NCBI GenBank assembly: GCA_004020545.1
Contig: SAQE01000001.1
Location: 186,001-250,000, forward strand
Source: Mesorhizobium sp.
GTDB taxonomy: Bacteria > Pseudomonadota > Alphaproteobacteria > Rhizobiales > Rhizobiaceae
DNA length: 64,000 nt
Direction: 5' to 3'
Shown here: piece by piece, positions 15,781-24,901 of the stretch
Layout of the letters: each line of letters opens with the position of its first letter
How positions within the stretch are numbered: position 1 is the first letter of the stretch
Position numbers and translations under genes: made by a program
The notes under the pieces: generated by a model
What the model was told of the DNA's origin: nothing
The model's database searches: none
The model's input: only the letters and a program-made list of their open reading frames with translations

Positions 15781-16512
15781 TCAGGTGAAGGAGCGCACCA
15801 GGCTGCCGACCAGAAGGTTCCAGCCGTCGATCAGCACGAAAAACAGGATCTTGAACGGCAGCGAGACCACTGTCGGCGGCAGCATCATCATGCCCATCGC
15901 CATGGTGACGGTGGCGACGATGAGGTCGATGACCAGGAACGGCAGCACGATCAGGAAGCCGATCTCGAAGCCGCGCCGGATCTCCGAGATCATGAAGGCG
16001 GGCACCAGGATGCGCAGATCGACGGTATCGCGCGAGACGGTCTGGCCGCGCTCGCGGGCGAGATCCGCGAAGAGGTCGAAATCCTTGTCGCGCACATTGT
16101 GAAGCATGAAGCTGCGGAACGGATCCGAGATCTTCTCGAAGGCTTCGGCCTGGGTGATCTGGTTGTCCATCAGCGGCCTAACGCCGGTGTTCCAGGCCTG
16201 GTCGAAGGTCGGCGCCATGACATAGAAGGTCATGAACAGCGACAGCGAGATCAGGATCAGGTTGGCGGGCGTTGACTGCAGGCCGATGCCGGCGCGCAGG
16301 ATCGAGAATGCGATGACGAAGCGGGTGAAGCTCGTCACCATGATCAGCAGGCCCGGCGCCACCGAAAGCACGGTGAGCAGGCCGAACATCTGGATGAGGT
16401 AGCCGACCGTCGTGCCGTCGGCCTTGCCGATGCCGCCGAGATCGAGCTGTTGGGCCGCGGCGACAGAGGTGGAGACGACGATGAGCGCCGTGGCGACGAG
16501 GAACTTTCTCAT
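15781..16512 (-). CDS. fliP: FliP, flagellar type III export gate protein
   Basis: A 243-residue integral membrane protein; FliP subunits form the core of the FliPQR export pore. It starts with a cleavable signal peptide ('MRKFLVATALIVVSTSVAAA') and has four further membrane segments, including 'LLIMVTSFTRFVIAFSILRA' and 'GFLIVLPFLVIDLIVATVTM'. The conserved signature 'AFMISEIRRGFEIGFLI' is present. The ATG at 16510-16512 overlaps fliL by 4 bp; an open frame extending further upstream belongs to other genes. It is the last gene of the long minus-strand operon. The 249 bp downstream, before the second flagellin, show no clear terminator. Confidence 0.95.
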   Translation of the reverse strand: MRKFLVATALIVVSTSVAAAQQLDLGGIGKADGTTVGYLIQMFGLLTVLSVAPGLLIMVTSFTRFVIAFSILRAGIGLQSTPANLILISLSLFMTFYVMAPTFDQAWNTGVRPLMDNQITQAEAFEKISDPFRSFMLHNVRDKDFDLFADLARERGQTVSRDTVDLRILVPAFMISEIRRGFEIGFLIVLPFLVIDLIVATVTMAMGMMMLPPTVVSLPFKILFFVLIDGWNLLVGSLVRSFT

Positions 16513-17003
16513 TCGAGCAGCATCGTCCTGATGAGAACCTGTTTGGCGTGGCCGCCGCTGCGCAGCGCCGCGCGCTCGTCGAGATCGGCCTTGAGATGCT
16601 GGTAGCCGCTGGCGCCTTCGATCTGATGCATCTTCAGCGTGCGCACGAACGCCAAGAGGTCCTGCTGGATCTGCTCGGCCATTTCCGGAGGCTGCGGCGC
16701 GTCGTAGAGCACCGATGCCTCCAGCCTTATCCAGACTTCGCCCGGTGAAGCGATATTGGTGGTGATCGGCGCGAGCTGAACCACCGTCGGTCCGGCAGCC
16801 GGCTTGCCGGCTTCGGCCGCCTTCTCCGGGCTGCCAGCGTTCTCCGGCGCGGCGGGTACAGGTGCCGGCGCTTCGCCTTGCTTGAGATAACCGCCCGAGA
16901 CCCAGCCCATGCCGATGGCCGCGCCCGTCATGACCAGCAGCATGGCGAGCTGGATCACCAGGGAAGGTCCTTTCTTGGGCTGCGCCTGCTCGACATTTGC
17001 CAT
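16509..17003 (-). CDS. fliL: FliL, stator-associated basal-body protein
   Basis: A 164-residue inner-membrane protein with one helix at about residues 15-38 ('LVIQLAMLLVMTGAAIGMGW'), a Pro/Ala-rich linker and a periplasmic C-terminal domain ending 'GHAKQVLIRTMLLE'. FliL forms a ring around the MotA-MotB stator and supports torque. It lies 18 bp after flgH and overlaps fliP by 4 bp. Length and topology are normal for the family. Confidence 0.88.
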   Translation of the reverse strand: MANVEQAQPKKGPSLVIQLAMLLVMTGAAIGMGWVSGGYLKQGEAPAPVPAAPENAGSPEKAAEAGKPAAGPTVVQLAPITTNIASPGEVWIRLEASVLYDAPQPPEMAEQIQQDLLAFVRTLKMHQIEGASGYQHLKADLDERAALRSGGHAKQVLIRTMLLE

Positions 17004-17021
17004 AACAGCGGTCTCCCCGTC

Positions 17022-17726
17022 CTAGAAAGGAAGAACCTGGTCGAGGATCTGCTGGCCGTAGGCCGGCTGCTGGACCTCCATCACACGGCCGCGGCCGCCA
17101 TAGGAGATGCGTGCCTCGGCGATGCGCTCGTAAGGGATGGTGTTTTCGGCGCCGATGTCGGAGGGACGCACCATGCCGGCGATGGTGAGGACCCGAAGCT
17201 CGTAATTGACGCGTACCTCCTGCGAGCCACTGATCATCAGATTGCCGTTGGGCAGCACTTCGGTGACGACGGCGGCGACGTTGAGCTCGAGATTCTCCGA
17301 GCGCTTGATCTCGCCGTCGGCGTTGGTCTCGGTGCTGGAGCTCAGGCCTGCGTCGCCCTTGCCGCTTGTGCTCTTGCCATCCCATCCGAGCGTGACGTCG
17401 TAGCCGAGCTTGCGCGCGGCGGTGCGGCTGCGGTCGTTCTGGTTCTTGAAGTTGGCCTTGTCATTGAGCTTGATGTTGACGGTCAGGATGTCGCCTTCGC
17501 GCAGTGCCCGCGGGTCGGTGAAGAGCCTGCTCTGGCGGTCGTCCCACAGCGAGAATTTCTTCACGGGCGCGGCCGGCGGCTCCGGATAGCTGTAGGGCGC
17601 TCCCCCGCCATTGCCGATGCCGGAGCCGACCGGCGACAGCGCAGGCTCCCGGCCGACCTCCTTGAGATCGGTGCCGCAGCCGGACAGTGCCGCCGCCGCG
17701 ACAAGGACGAGCAATTTCAACTTCAT
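17022..17726 (-). CDS. flgH: FlgH, flagellar L-ring lipoprotein
   Basis: A 234-residue outer-membrane lipoprotein that forms the L-ring bushing. The N-terminus 'MKLKLLVLVAAAALSGCGTD' is a lipoprotein signal with lipobox LSGC, modified at Cys17. Family motifs include 'FTDPRALREGDILTVNIKLN' (as LFTDPRA, then GDILTV) and the C-terminal 'YGGRGRVMEVQQPAYGQQIL'. It overlaps motE by 4 bp and is in the flgI-motE-flgH order known from rhizobia. Confidence 0.95.
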   Translation of the reverse strand: MKLKLLVLVAAAALSGCGTDLKEVGREPALSPVGSGIGNGGGAPYSYPEPPAAPVKKFSLWDDRQSRLFTDPRALREGDILTVNIKLNDKANFKNQNDRSRTAARKLGYDVTLGWDGKSTSGKGDAGLSSSTETNADGEIKRSENLELNVAAVVTEVLPNGNLMISGSQEVRVNYELRVLTIAGMVRPSDIGAENTIPYERIAEARISYGGRGRVMEVQQPAYGQQILDQVLPF

Positions 17727-18325
17727 GACGGATCAACCCTTCGCGCCGCGCTGGCCATGATGCCGGTGAGCGTCGCCGCCGCCTTCTGGTCCATTTCGTT
17801 GAGGATGACGCCGGCCTTGCGGGCATCGAGCTTCATCAGGATGGCCGCCGCGAGCTCGGCATTGACCATCGCCAGCCGTTCCGCCGCGGCGTCGGGCTTC
17901 ATGCCGGCATAGATCTTGACCAGGCTGTCCTCGGCGCGCGCCAGGAAGACTTCGCGGCGCTTCAGCCATTCCTCGTATTCGACGCGCTTTGCCTCCAGCG
18001 CCTTCATGCGCTCGTCGATGCCGGCCTGAAGCTGCTTCAGCTCCTCGGCCTGCAGGGCATAGCGGCGGTCGCGCGCGGCATCGGCGATGTTGGAGCAGAA
18101 GCGCTGGATCTCGCTTTCGTCCGGCGCTTTTTCGCGCGTGAGCTGGGCCGGATGAGCCGGCGCCTGTCCGCCGGGTAATACTTGGCGAACCTCGTCCGCG
18201 CGGGCGGTGCCACCCGCCAGCGCGACGATTGCGGCCGCGGCGAGGAGGCTCATGCCGAGATGAAGTCTCTGGCTAGGGTGAAGTCCCGGGCGACGATGCA
18301 GTCTTGCGGAGAAAAGCTCGATCAT
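17723..18325 (-). CDS. motE: MotE, periplasmic chaperone for MotC
   Basis: A 200-residue exported protein lying between flgI and flgH, as MotE does in Sinorhizobium, where it stabilises MotC. It has an N-terminal hydrophobic signal (about residues 25-43, 'MSLLAAAAIVALAGGTARAD'), a long coiled coil at about residues 85-145 ('RDRRYALQAEELKQLQAGID') and a MgtE-N-like C-terminal region. The first ATG (18323-18325) adds 24 residues before the signal; an ATG at 18251-18253 would start right at it but lacks a visible ribosome-binding site. Identification rests on position, coiled coil and length. Confidence 0.82.
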   Translation of the reverse strand: MIELFSARLHRRPGLHPSQRLHLGMSLLAAAAIVALAGGTARADEVRQVLPGGQAPAHPAQLTREKAPDESEIQRFCSNIADAARDRRYALQAEELKQLQAGIDERMKALEAKRVEYEEWLKRREVFLARAEDSLVKIYAGMKPDAAAERLAMVNAELAAAILMKLDARKAGVILNEMDQKAAATLTGIMASAARRVDPS

Positions 18326-18333
18326 CGGCGCGC

Positions 18334-19572
18334 CTATTGGAGAACCAGGTCGGCCTGCAGGGCGCCGGCCGACTTGATGCCCTGCAGGATGGCGATGATG
18401 CCGTCGGGCTTCACGCCCAGGCGGTTGAGGCCGGAGACAAGCGTTTCGAGATTGGGGCCATCGAGCACGGCAACGCGAGCATCGGGTCGCGTGGCCTCGA
18501 TGGCGGTGAAGGGTTCGACCGCGGTCTCGCCCCTGGAGAAGGGTTCCGGCTGCACCACTTTCGGCGCTTCGGTGATGCGCACGGTGAGCGTGCCGTGGCT
18601 GATGGCCACGCGCGAGATCTTGACGTTGTTGCCGATGACGATGGTGCCGGTGCGCTCGTCGATGACGACGCGCGCAGGGGCATCCGATTCGACGACCAGG
18701 TTTTCGATCTCGGCATAGAAGCGCGCGGCCGACACGTTCTTCGGCCGCCTGATCTGCACGGTGCGGGCATCGCGCTCAGCCGCGACGCGCATGCCGAAGC
18801 GCTGCGAGGTGTATTCGTTGATGGCGTCGGCGATGCGGATGGCGGTCGAGAAGTCGGGATTGCGCAATTGCAGCGTCAGCACGCCCTGGTCGTCGAATTC
18901 GGCCGGCACCGTGCGCTCGATGATGGCGCCGTTCGGCACGCGGCCGGCAGTGGGCACACCTTGCGTCAACTGCTCGGCCTGGCCCTTGGCGGTGAAGCCG
19001 CCCACGATCACCGAACCCTGCCCGACGGCGTAGATCTCGCCGTCCGCCGCCTTCAGCGGCGTCATCACCAGCGTGCCGCCGGCGAGCGAGGTTGCGTCAC
19101 CCATGGAGGAGACGTCGATGTCGATGCGGGCGCCCGACTGGACGAAGGGCGGCATGTTTGCGGTGACGATGACGGCGGCGACATTCTTGGCGCGCGCGCT
19201 GCCGCCTTCGGTGGCGATGCCGAGGTTCTCCAGCATGGCGCGGATCGACTGTTCGGTGAAGGGCGAGTTGCGCAGGCTGTCGCCGGTTCCCGCCAGGCCG
19301 ATGACAAGGCCGTAGCCGACGAGCTGGTTGTCGCGCGCACTCTGCAGTTGGGCGATATCCTTGATGCGCGCCGCGACCTGGCCGGGCGGCAGCGTGCTCG
19401 GCCCCGTCGAGACGCGGAACATGCGCGTGGTGGTGGCCGGATCGTATTCAGGGTCGTCGTAGACGCCGCCATTCTTCAAGGCCAGCTCGCGCTTGGCCTT
19501 GGGCGTCAACCCGTCCGCCAAGGCGGGCTGAAGGCCGATCGCGGCGCTGAGCAAAAGGGCGAAAGCGCGCAT
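18334..19572 (-). CDS. flgI: FlgI, flagellar P-ring protein
   Basis: A 412-residue periplasmic protein that forms the P-ring in the peptidoglycan layer. It has a Sec signal peptide ('MRAFALLLSAAIGLQPALAD') and family motifs such as 'NQLVGYGLVIGLAGTGDSLR', 'VAAVIVTANMPPFVQSGARI' and the C-terminal 'LNRLGVKPDGIIAILQGIKS'. The ATG at 19570-19572 overlaps the flgA stop (TGATG); a GTG one codon earlier is an alternative. It is followed by motE after 8 bp. FlgA, the P-ring chaperone, is encoded immediately upstream. Confidence 0.96.
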   Translation of the reverse strand: MRAFALLLSAAIGLQPALADGLTPKAKRELALKNGGVYDDPEYDPATTTRMFRVSTGPSTLPPGQVAARIKDIAQLQSARDNQLVGYGLVIGLAGTGDSLRNSPFTEQSIRAMLENLGIATEGGSARAKNVAAVIVTANMPPFVQSGARIDIDVSSMGDATSLAGGTLVMTPLKAADGEIYAVGQGSVIVGGFTAKGQAEQLTQGVPTAGRVPNGAIIERTVPAEFDDQGVLTLQLRNPDFSTAIRIADAINEYTSQRFGMRVAAERDARTVQIRRPKNVSAARFYAEIENLVVESDAPARVVIDERTGTIVIGNNVKISRVAISHGTLTVRITEAPKVVQPEPFSRGETAVEPFTAIEATRPDARVAVLDGPNLETLVSGLNRLGVKPDGIIAILQGIKSAGALQADLVLQ

Positions 19573-20108
19573 CACGATGCGCCGACCTTGATGGTGCCGT
19601 CGGCCATGACAATGCCGGAAATGATCTTGCCGCTGTCGATGTTGCGGACCTTGATGAGGTCGCCCGCGGCACCTGGCTGCAAGGTGACGCCGGCAGCCGA
19701 AATGGTCAGCGCGCCGGCGGTGAAATAGACCTGCACGGAGGCGCCCTGCTCGACCAGCCAGGCTTCGCGGATAGCGGCCACGGGAATGTAGCGGCCGGGC
19801 AGCAGCGTGCGCTTGGCGACCTTGCCCTGCAGGTCTTCGGAGCGCGTCGCCATGCCGTCCGGCTTGTGCTTGCCCGGCACGAGGGTCACCTGCTTCAGCG
19901 CCGCAAGCTCGATGGTCTCGCCCGGGTAGATGACCCGGTTGGGGATCAGCACGGCCTCGCCGGCCGGCTGGCCGGCGGCGATCTGGTTGGCCGACTCGCC
20001 CTGCATCTGGCCGGCCGTTTCCTGCGCGAGTGCCGGCATGCGGCCAGCGACCAGCGCGAGGGCCAGCGCGGCGCGGCAGACTGCGGAGCAGGAGATCGGC
20101 CTCGCCAT
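19572..20108 (-). CDS. flgA: FlgA, P-ring assembly chaperone
   Basis: A 178-residue periplasmic protein with a signal peptide (about residues 1-29, ending RMPALAQE) and a C-terminal SAF/chaperone domain containing 'ATRSEDLQGKVAKRTLLPGR' and 'KVRNIDSGKIISGIVMADGT'. FlgA helps FlgI polymerise into the P-ring. The gene lies between flgG and flgI, 6 bp after the flgG stop, and its own stop overlaps the flgI start by one base. Confidence 0.92.
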   Translation of the reverse strand: MARPISCSAVCRAALALALVAGRMPALAQETAGQMQGESANQIAAGQPAGEAVLIPNRVIYPGETIELAALKQVTLVPGKHKPDGMATRSEDLQGKVAKRTLLPGRYIPVAAIREAWLVEQGASVQVYFTAGALTISAAGVTLQPGAAGDLIKVRNIDSGKIISGIVMADGTIKVGAS

Positions 20109-20114
20109 CGTCTT

Positions 20115-20903
20115 TTACCTGATGTTCTTGGAGACCACCGAGGCCATGTCGTCGGCGGCCTGAATGACCTTGGAGTTCATTTCATAGGCGCGCTGCGCCG
20201 AGATCAGCTCGGTGATTTCCTTGACCGGATCGACGTTGGAGGATTCCAGATAACCCTGCTCGATCGTGGCGAAGCCGGGATCGCCGGGAACGCCGACATT
20301 GGCCGGGCCGGAAGCCGCCGTCTCCTGGAACAGATTGTCGCCGAGCGGGGCGAGGCCGGCCTCATTGGCGAAGTTGGCGATCTGAAGCTGACCGAGAAGC
20401 TGGAGGTCGGTCTGGCCGTCGATACGGGCAAAGACCTGGCCGGTCTTGTTGACGATCACCTCGACCGCGTTGGTCGGCACGGTGATCGCCGGGACGACGC
20501 TGGCGCCGTCGACGGTGACCAGCTGCCCGGTGGCATTGGTGTTGAAGGCGCCGGCGCGGGAGTAGAGCGTGCTGCCGTCGGCGCCCTCGATCTGGAACCA
20601 GCCTCTGCCGGTCAGCGCCAGGTCGAAGCTGTTGCCGGTGCTGGTCAGTTCGCCTTGCGTGTGGACGTTGCGCACCGCCGTCGTCTTGACGCCGAGGCCG
20701 ATCGAGACACCCTCGGGCACCAGCGAGGTGTTGGAGCGGTTGGGCACGCCCTGGGTCCGGTCGACCTGATAGAGCAGATCGGAGAACTCGGCCCGCGCCC
20801 GCTTGTAGCCGGTGGTGTTGATGTTGGCGATGTTGTTGGCGATGACTTCCAGATTGGTCTGCTGGGCATTCATGCCGGTCGCGGCGATGGCAAGGGCTTT
20901 CAT
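20115..20903 (-). CDS. flgG: FlgG, distal rod protein
   Basis: A 262-residue rod subunit exported by the flagellar type III system. The N-terminal motif is '[20 protein letters not shown]' followed by TGYKRAR, and the C-terminal motif is '[20 protein letters not shown]'. The length is exactly that usual for FlgG. It begins 9 bp after the fliE stop and is followed by flgA. FlgE and FlgF in this window share the same end motifs but differ in length and middle domain. Confidence 0.95.
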   Translation of the reverse strand: MKALAIAATGMNAQQTNLEVIANNIANINTTGYKRARAEFSDLLYQVDRTQGVPNRSNTSLVPEGVSIGLGVKTTAVRNVHTQGELTSTGNSFDLALTGRGWFQIEGADGSTLYSRAGAFNTNATGQLVTVDGASVVPAITVPTNAVEVIVNKTGQVFARIDGQTDLQLLGQLQIANFANEAGLAPLGDNLFQETAASGPANVGVPGDPGFATIEQGYLESSNVDPVKEITELISAQRAYEMNSKVIQAADDMASVVSKNIR

Positions 20904-20912
20904 GACGCGGTC

Positions 20913-21242
20913 CTAAATATTCATGCGACTGATTTCGAGGTAGGCCGAGACGACCTTGTCGCGGATGGCGATGGTCGTCTGCAGGGCCTGCTGGGCGCTC
21001 ATCACCGCATCGGCCACCTGGCGGGTGTCGGCATCGCCCTTGAGCGCCTGGATCGACATCTGCTCGGCGTTCTGCAGCGTGTTGACGGTCTTGGTCGCGG
21101 CCTGGCTGAGAAGGTCCGCGAAGCTGCCGCCGACGCTTTCGCTTGCCTGTGTCCCGACACCGCCCGGAAGCAAGCCTGGTGAGGCGGCCTCCGCGCCGTC
21201 GATTGCCGGTTTGAACTGTAGTGTCCCGATACCGCCGATCAT
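20913..21242 (-). CDS. fliE: FliE, MS-ring/rod junction protein
   Basis: A 109-residue protein with the FliE signature in its C-terminal half: 'QMSIQALKGDADTRQVADAV' followed by 'MSAQQALQTTIAIRDKVVSA', ending 'YLEISRMNI'. FliE is the first exported rod component and joins the rod to the export gate and MS ring. Its start overlaps the flgC stop by one base. Its small size and place after flgB-flgC are standard. Confidence 0.95.
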   Translation of the reverse strand: MIGGIGTLQFKPAIDGAEAASPGLLPGGVGTQASESVGGSFADLLSQAATKTVNTLQNAEQMSIQALKGDADTRQVADAVMSAQQALQTTIAIRDKVVSAYLEISRMNI

Positions 21243-21658
21243 TACTGGTTCCTCATCAGGTCGATGGTCATGGAAATCAGGTCGCGAGCCTGCTTGATGA
21301 CCTGCAGGTTGGCCTCATAGGAGCGGTTCGCCTCGCTCATGTCCGCCATTTCGACCAGCACGTTGACGTTGGGCATCTTCACGTACCCTTTTTCGTCGGC
21401 GGCTTCGTTGCCGGGCTGAAACTCGATCGGGAAGTCCGACGGGTCGCGCGCGATCGAGCTCACCTCGACCAGCGAGCCGCCGCTCGCGCGGTCGAGCTCG
21501 GACTGGAAGGTGATCGTCTTGCGCCGATAGGGGTCGGCGCCCGGCGTGTTGCCCGTCGATTGCGCGTTGGCGAGGTTTTCCGACACCACGCGCAGGCGCT
21601 CCGACTGGGCGCCGAGGCCGGATGCCGCGACTTTGAGTGCTGCGGTCAGCGCGTCCAT
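21242..21658 (-). CDS. flgC: FlgC, proximal rod protein
   Basis: A 138-residue rod subunit. The N-terminal motif is '[20 protein letters not shown]' and the C-terminal one '[20 protein letters not shown]'. The '[10 protein letters not shown]' segment after the N-terminal motif is typical of FlgC. It follows flgB by 2 bp and overlaps fliE by one base, so the flgB-flgC-fliE-flgG order of rod assembly is kept in the gene order. Confidence 0.95.
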   Translation of the reverse strand: MDALTAALKVAASGLGAQSERLRVVSENLANAQSTGNTPGADPYRRKTITFQSELDRASGGSLVEVSSIARDPSDFPIEFQPGNEAADEKGYVKMPNVNVLVEMADMSEANRSYEANLQVIKQARDLISMTIDLMRNQ

Positions 21659-21660
21659 GG

Positions 21661-22041
21661 TCAGCTCTTCACCACCATCGTCATCATCGAGTGGAAGGCT
21701 TTGACGATCGCCGTGTTGAGCTCGAAGGAGCGGCGCACTTCGCCGGCCTTCATCAACTCGTCTTCGAGAACGACGGTGTTCTTCGACGGCATGATCGAGC
21801 CGGTGGCCTCCTCAGGCTTGACATTGAAGCCGGCATTCGTCGTCTCGGCGCCGAGATGGCCTGCCTCGGTGGCCTTCAGCGTCACCGCGGTCCGGTCGAG
21901 AACCTTTTCGAACGGCTCGACGTCGTTTGCTGTGTAGCCCGGCGTGTTGGCGTTGGCGATGTTGGAGGCGATCGCGGACTGGCGCACGGCCAGCCATTGC
22001 GACTGCCGGGTGGCGAGATCAAAAAGGTTGACGGGTTCCAT
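21661..22041 (-). CDS. flgB: FlgB, proximal rod protein
   Basis: A 126-residue rod subunit starting [17 protein letters not shown] and containing '[20 protein letters not shown]', the rod N-terminal motif; the C-terminus is '[18 protein letters not shown]'. The ATG at 22039-22041 is chosen because GGAGAG lies just upstream at proper spacing; an in-frame GTG eight codons earlier has no such site. The gap to the preceding membrane-protein gene is 88 bp, so a promoter may lie there. Confidence 0.93.
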   Translation of the reverse strand: MEPVNLFDLATRQSQWLAVRQSAIASNIANANTPGYTANDVEPFEKVLDRTAVTLKATEAGHLGAETTNAGFNVKPEEATGSIMPSKNTVVLEDELMKAGEVRRSFELNTAIVKAFHSMMTMVVKS

Positions 22042-22129
22042 GGGACTCTCCGGGCGAGTGCGCACAAGACTAGGCCGTCAGTCTTGCGCGGACCTTGCGC
22101 GGATAGGCCCGAAGTCCGTTCCAGCGCCA

Positions 22130-22786
22130 TCACCTGGAAAGCTCGACCACCTTGTTTGCGTCCGTGACGATCACCCATTTGCCGCCGCGCTGCTCGATCG
22201 AGGCGACGCGGCTGGAATCGGGCAGGACCGAGCCGCGCTGGACGATCCACAGGCCGGTGTCGTCCTCGATCATGGCGCGGCCATTGGCGACATGCACCAT
22301 CTTGAACTCCGACGCGGCGGCCGGGAAGGGCTGGTCGCCGGGCGCCGGCGCGGGTTCGTCCTGCACCGTTCCGGTGGCAAGCAGGTCGATATCGGCATTG
22401 GGGACGTCCTTGGCCGTCAGCGATGCGTTGCGTTCGGCCGCGACGCCACCGCCCTCGCGTCCGGAATTGCTGCCGCTGCCACCGAACTTGATGGCCTGCA
22501 CGCCGAATTGCTCCTGGTTGAAGAAGATGTACCAGGGAAACAGCGCGCAGATCAGCCCAAGCGTGATGCCGAGCGCGGCGACGACGAAATCGCTGCGCCG
22601 GTCCGCTTTCCTGTTGGTCAGGCGCGGAAATTCGGCCCGCGGCGGCTGCGGCCATTCGACCTTCGGAAACAGGCCATTGATCAGCGAGTCGCGGCTGGCC
22701 TCGGCCTCCTCGGTGGCCTTGGCCTCGGCAATCATCTCGCGCAGCAGACGCTCGGTTTGCTTGAGATCAGTCTCCCTGATCGCCAT
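22130..22786 (-). CDS. Single-pass membrane protein of unknown function between fliI and flgB
   Basis: A 218-residue protein I cannot name. A charged cytoplasmic N-terminus (about residues 1-65, with a short coiled coil rich in Glu/Ala) is followed by one membrane helix at about 66-89 ('FVVAALGITLGLICALFPWY'), a Gly/Ser-rich linker, and a C-terminal periplasmic domain of about 70 residues with alternating hydrophobic residues ('GLWIVQRGSVLPDSSRVASI', then RGGKWVIVTD). That last domain looks like a small beta-rich domain. The gene overlaps the end of fliI by 20 bp and precedes flgB, so it is co-expressed with rod and export genes. A basal-body or export-apparatus accessory role is a reasonable guess. 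Confidence 0.7.
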   Translation of the reverse strand: MAIRETDLKQTERLLREMIAEAKATEEAEASRDSLINGLFPKVEWPQPPRAEFPRLTNRKADRRSDFVVAALGITLGLICALFPWYIFFNQEQFGVQAIKFGGSGSNSGREGGGVAAERNASLTAKDVPNADIDLLATGTVQDEPAPAPGDQPFPAAASEFKMVHVANGRAMIEDDTGLWIVQRGSVLPDSSRVASIEQRGGKWVIVTDANKVVELSR

Positions 22787-24167
22787 TCTGCTTCCCCTTG
22801 AGATGGCGGGCGAGGTCGGCGAACGGATCGGCCGAAGCGCGATCCCTCGGCGACTGCGTGAGCGCCTCGTAGATCAGCGGCACCTGGCGCACGGCGATGT
22901 CGAGCTCGGCATCGGCGCCGCCTTGGTAGGCGCCAAGCAGGCGGATATCGCGCGTATCCTCGAAACGCGCGATCATCGACTTCAACCTGGTCACCAGCAG
23001 GCGCTGCTCCGCGCTCCAGGCCTTGTCGGCGAGACGCGAGATCGACGACAGCGGATTTACCGGCGGGTAGCGCCCCTGCTCGGCGATCGCGCGGTCGAGG
23101 ACGACATGGCCGTCGAGGATGCCGCGCACCGAATCGGCCACCGGGTCGTTGTGGTCGTCGCCGTCGACGAGAACCGAGATGATGGCGGTGATCGACCCCT
23201 TGCCCTCGGCGCCCGGGCCGGCCCGTTCGAGCAGCTTCGGCAAATCGGTGAAGACCGAGGCCGGGTAGCCGCGCGCGACCGGCGGCTCGCCGGTTCCCGT
23301 CGCCACCTCGCGCAGCGCATGGGCGAAGCGGGTGATCGAATCCAGCACCAGAAGCACGCGATGGCCCTGGTCGCGGAAATGCTCTGCAACGCACATGGCG
23401 GTGTCCGGCGCGCGCCGGCGCATCATGGCGCTCTCGTCGCTGGTGGCGACGACGGCGACGGTCTTTGCCATGCTGTCGGCGCCGATCGTGTCCTCGAGGA
23501 ATTCGCGCACCTCGCGGCCGCGCTCGCCGATCAGCGCGACGACCACCGTATCGAAGGCCTCGGCGCCGGCGAGCATGGCAAGTAGCGTCGACTTGCCGAC
23601 GCCGGAGCCGGCGAAGATGCCGAGCCGCTGGCCGAAGCAGAGCGGGGTGAAGATGTCGATCACCCGCACGCCGGTCAGAAAGCCGGTGCCGACCCGCTGG
23701 CGCGACATGGCGCCCGGCGTCAGCGCGCTATCGCCGGCGTTCGGCCTGATCAGCGGCGGGCCACCGTCGATGACGCGGGTCAAAGCGTCGATGGCGCGTC
23801 CGCGCCAGGAAGCATGCGGCGCGACGCCAAGCGGACCGCGCCGGAACACGGCATCGCCGATGCCGGCATCGGCGCTGCGTTCGAACGGCGCGATAACGAC
23901 CTCGTCGCGGCCTATTCTGACGATCTCGCCGCGGCGCGCGCCGCCCTTGCCGCGCTGCTCGACAATGTCGCCGAGCCTTGCGATGTCGGACAGGCCGCGC
24001 ACCTTGTAGTGGGTGGGCGCGATCTCGACGACGCGGCCGCCGCGGCTGAGCACTGTTTGCGGATCGTCGAACCGCCGCCAGACGCGTTCGAGCGCCGACA
24101 GCCTATCCGCCGGGCCGGCCTCGGCAAGTCTCTCGGGCGCGCGCAGCAGGGACGGGCCGGTCGCCAT
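22767..24167 (-). CDS. fliI: FliI, flagellar export ATPase
   Basis: A 466-residue cytoplasmic ATPase related to the F1 beta subunit; it unfolds and feeds export substrates to the FlhA-FlhB gate. Walker A is at about residues 187-194 (GSGVGKST), Walker B ends at D276 in 'HRVLLVLDSITRFAHALREV', and the type III ATPase segment 'GRYPPVNPLSSISRLADKAW' is present. Start ATG at 24165-24167, 4 bp after the flgF stop. The partner FliH-like protein is encoded far away at 10733-11359, and no fliJ is recognised in the window. Confidence 0.96.
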   Translation of the reverse strand: MATGPSLLRAPERLAEAGPADRLSALERVWRRFDDPQTVLSRGGRVVEIAPTHYKVRGLSDIARLGDIVEQRGKGGARRGEIVRIGRDEVVIAPFERSADAGIGDAVFRRGPLGVAPHASWRGRAIDALTRVIDGGPPLIRPNAGDSALTPGAMSRQRVGTGFLTGVRVIDIFTPLCFGQRLGIFAGSGVGKSTLLAMLAGAEAFDTVVVALIGERGREVREFLEDTIGADSMAKTVAVVATSDESAMMRRRAPDTAMCVAEHFRDQGHRVLLVLDSITRFAHALREVATGTGEPPVARGYPASVFTDLPKLLERAGPGAEGKGSITAIISVLVDGDDHNDPVADSVRGILDGHVVLDRAIAEQGRYPPVNPLSSISRLADKAWSAEQRLLVTRLKSMIARFEDTRDIRLLGAYQGGADAELDIAVRQVPLIYEALTQSPRDRASADPFADLARHLKGKQNGDQGD

Positions 24168-24171
24168 GTCG

Positions 24172-24894
24172 TTACTTCGAACCGAGCGTCTTGATCGCGT
24201 CGTCGGTGGAGGAAGCGCTCTGCCGGATCAGCGCCGCCGTGTTCTCGAAGGCACGCTGCACCATGATCAGCCGGGTCATCTCCAGCACCGGATTGACGTT
24301 GGATTCCTCCAGAAACCCTTGCGCGACGCCGACGTCGGAACGGTCGGTGACAGGCTCCGGCGCGCGCGCGGGCACGATACCGGAATTGCCGTAACGGACG
24401 AAATTGTCACCGGGGTCGAAATCATAGAGCCCGATGGCGCCGACAAGCTGGTCGTTCTGCCTCAGCGAGCCGTCGGCGCCGGCCTTTGGCGGGCCGTTGC
24501 GCGGATCGAGCTGGATCGGCGCACCGCCGCTGTCCAGCACCGGATAGCCTTCGATCGACATCAGCTCGCCGTTCTCGTTCATGGAGAAGCGGCCGTCGCG
24601 GGTCATCACCGTTCCGACCGGCGTCTCGATGGCGAACCAGGCGTCGCCTTGTATGGCGAAGTCGAATGGATTGCCGGTTTCGGTCAGCGAGCCATGCGCG
24701 GTGGAAAGATAGGTCTTGCCCGAGGAAGCGAAGGAGACCGACTTCGGCCCGGTGCCGGAGACCACGTCCTCAAACTTCACGCCGGTGGCGCGGAAGCCGA
24801 TGGTCGAGGCATTGGCGACATTGTCGGCGATGGTGTCGAGGCGGCGCTCGAGCGCAATCTGCGAGGAGAGGGCGACGTAGAGACTGTCTTGCAT
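24172..24894 (-). CDS. flgF: FlgF, proximal rod protein
   Basis: A 240-residue rod subunit with N-terminal 'LYVALSSQIALERRLDTIAD' followed by NVANASTIGFRATG, and C-terminal 'NPVLEMTRLIMVQRAFENTA'. The internal 'GSLTETGNPFDFAIQGDAWF' segment marks FlgF/FlgG-type rod proteins, and the length matches FlgF. It lies 7 bp after the DUF1217 gene and 4 bp before fliI. Confidence 0.94.
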   Translation of the reverse strand: MQDSLYVALSSQIALERRLDTIADNVANASTIGFRATGVKFEDVVSGTGPKSVSFASSGKTYLSTAHGSLTETGNPFDFAIQGDAWFAIETPVGTVMTRDGRFSMNENGELMSIEGYPVLDSGGAPIQLDPRNGPPKAGADGSLRQNDQLVGAIGLYDFDPGDNFVRYGNSGIVPARAPEPVTDRSDVGVAQGFLEESNVNPVLEMTRLIMVQRAFENTAALIRQSASSTDDAIKTLGSK

Positions 24895-24901
24895 GGTGTT
24901 C

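Noticed and set aside
15781-17385. FliP with a 290-codon N-terminal extension
   Set aside because: The extension runs through fliL and flgH in another frame; the real FliP starts with a signal peptide at 16512, overlapping fliL by 4 bp.
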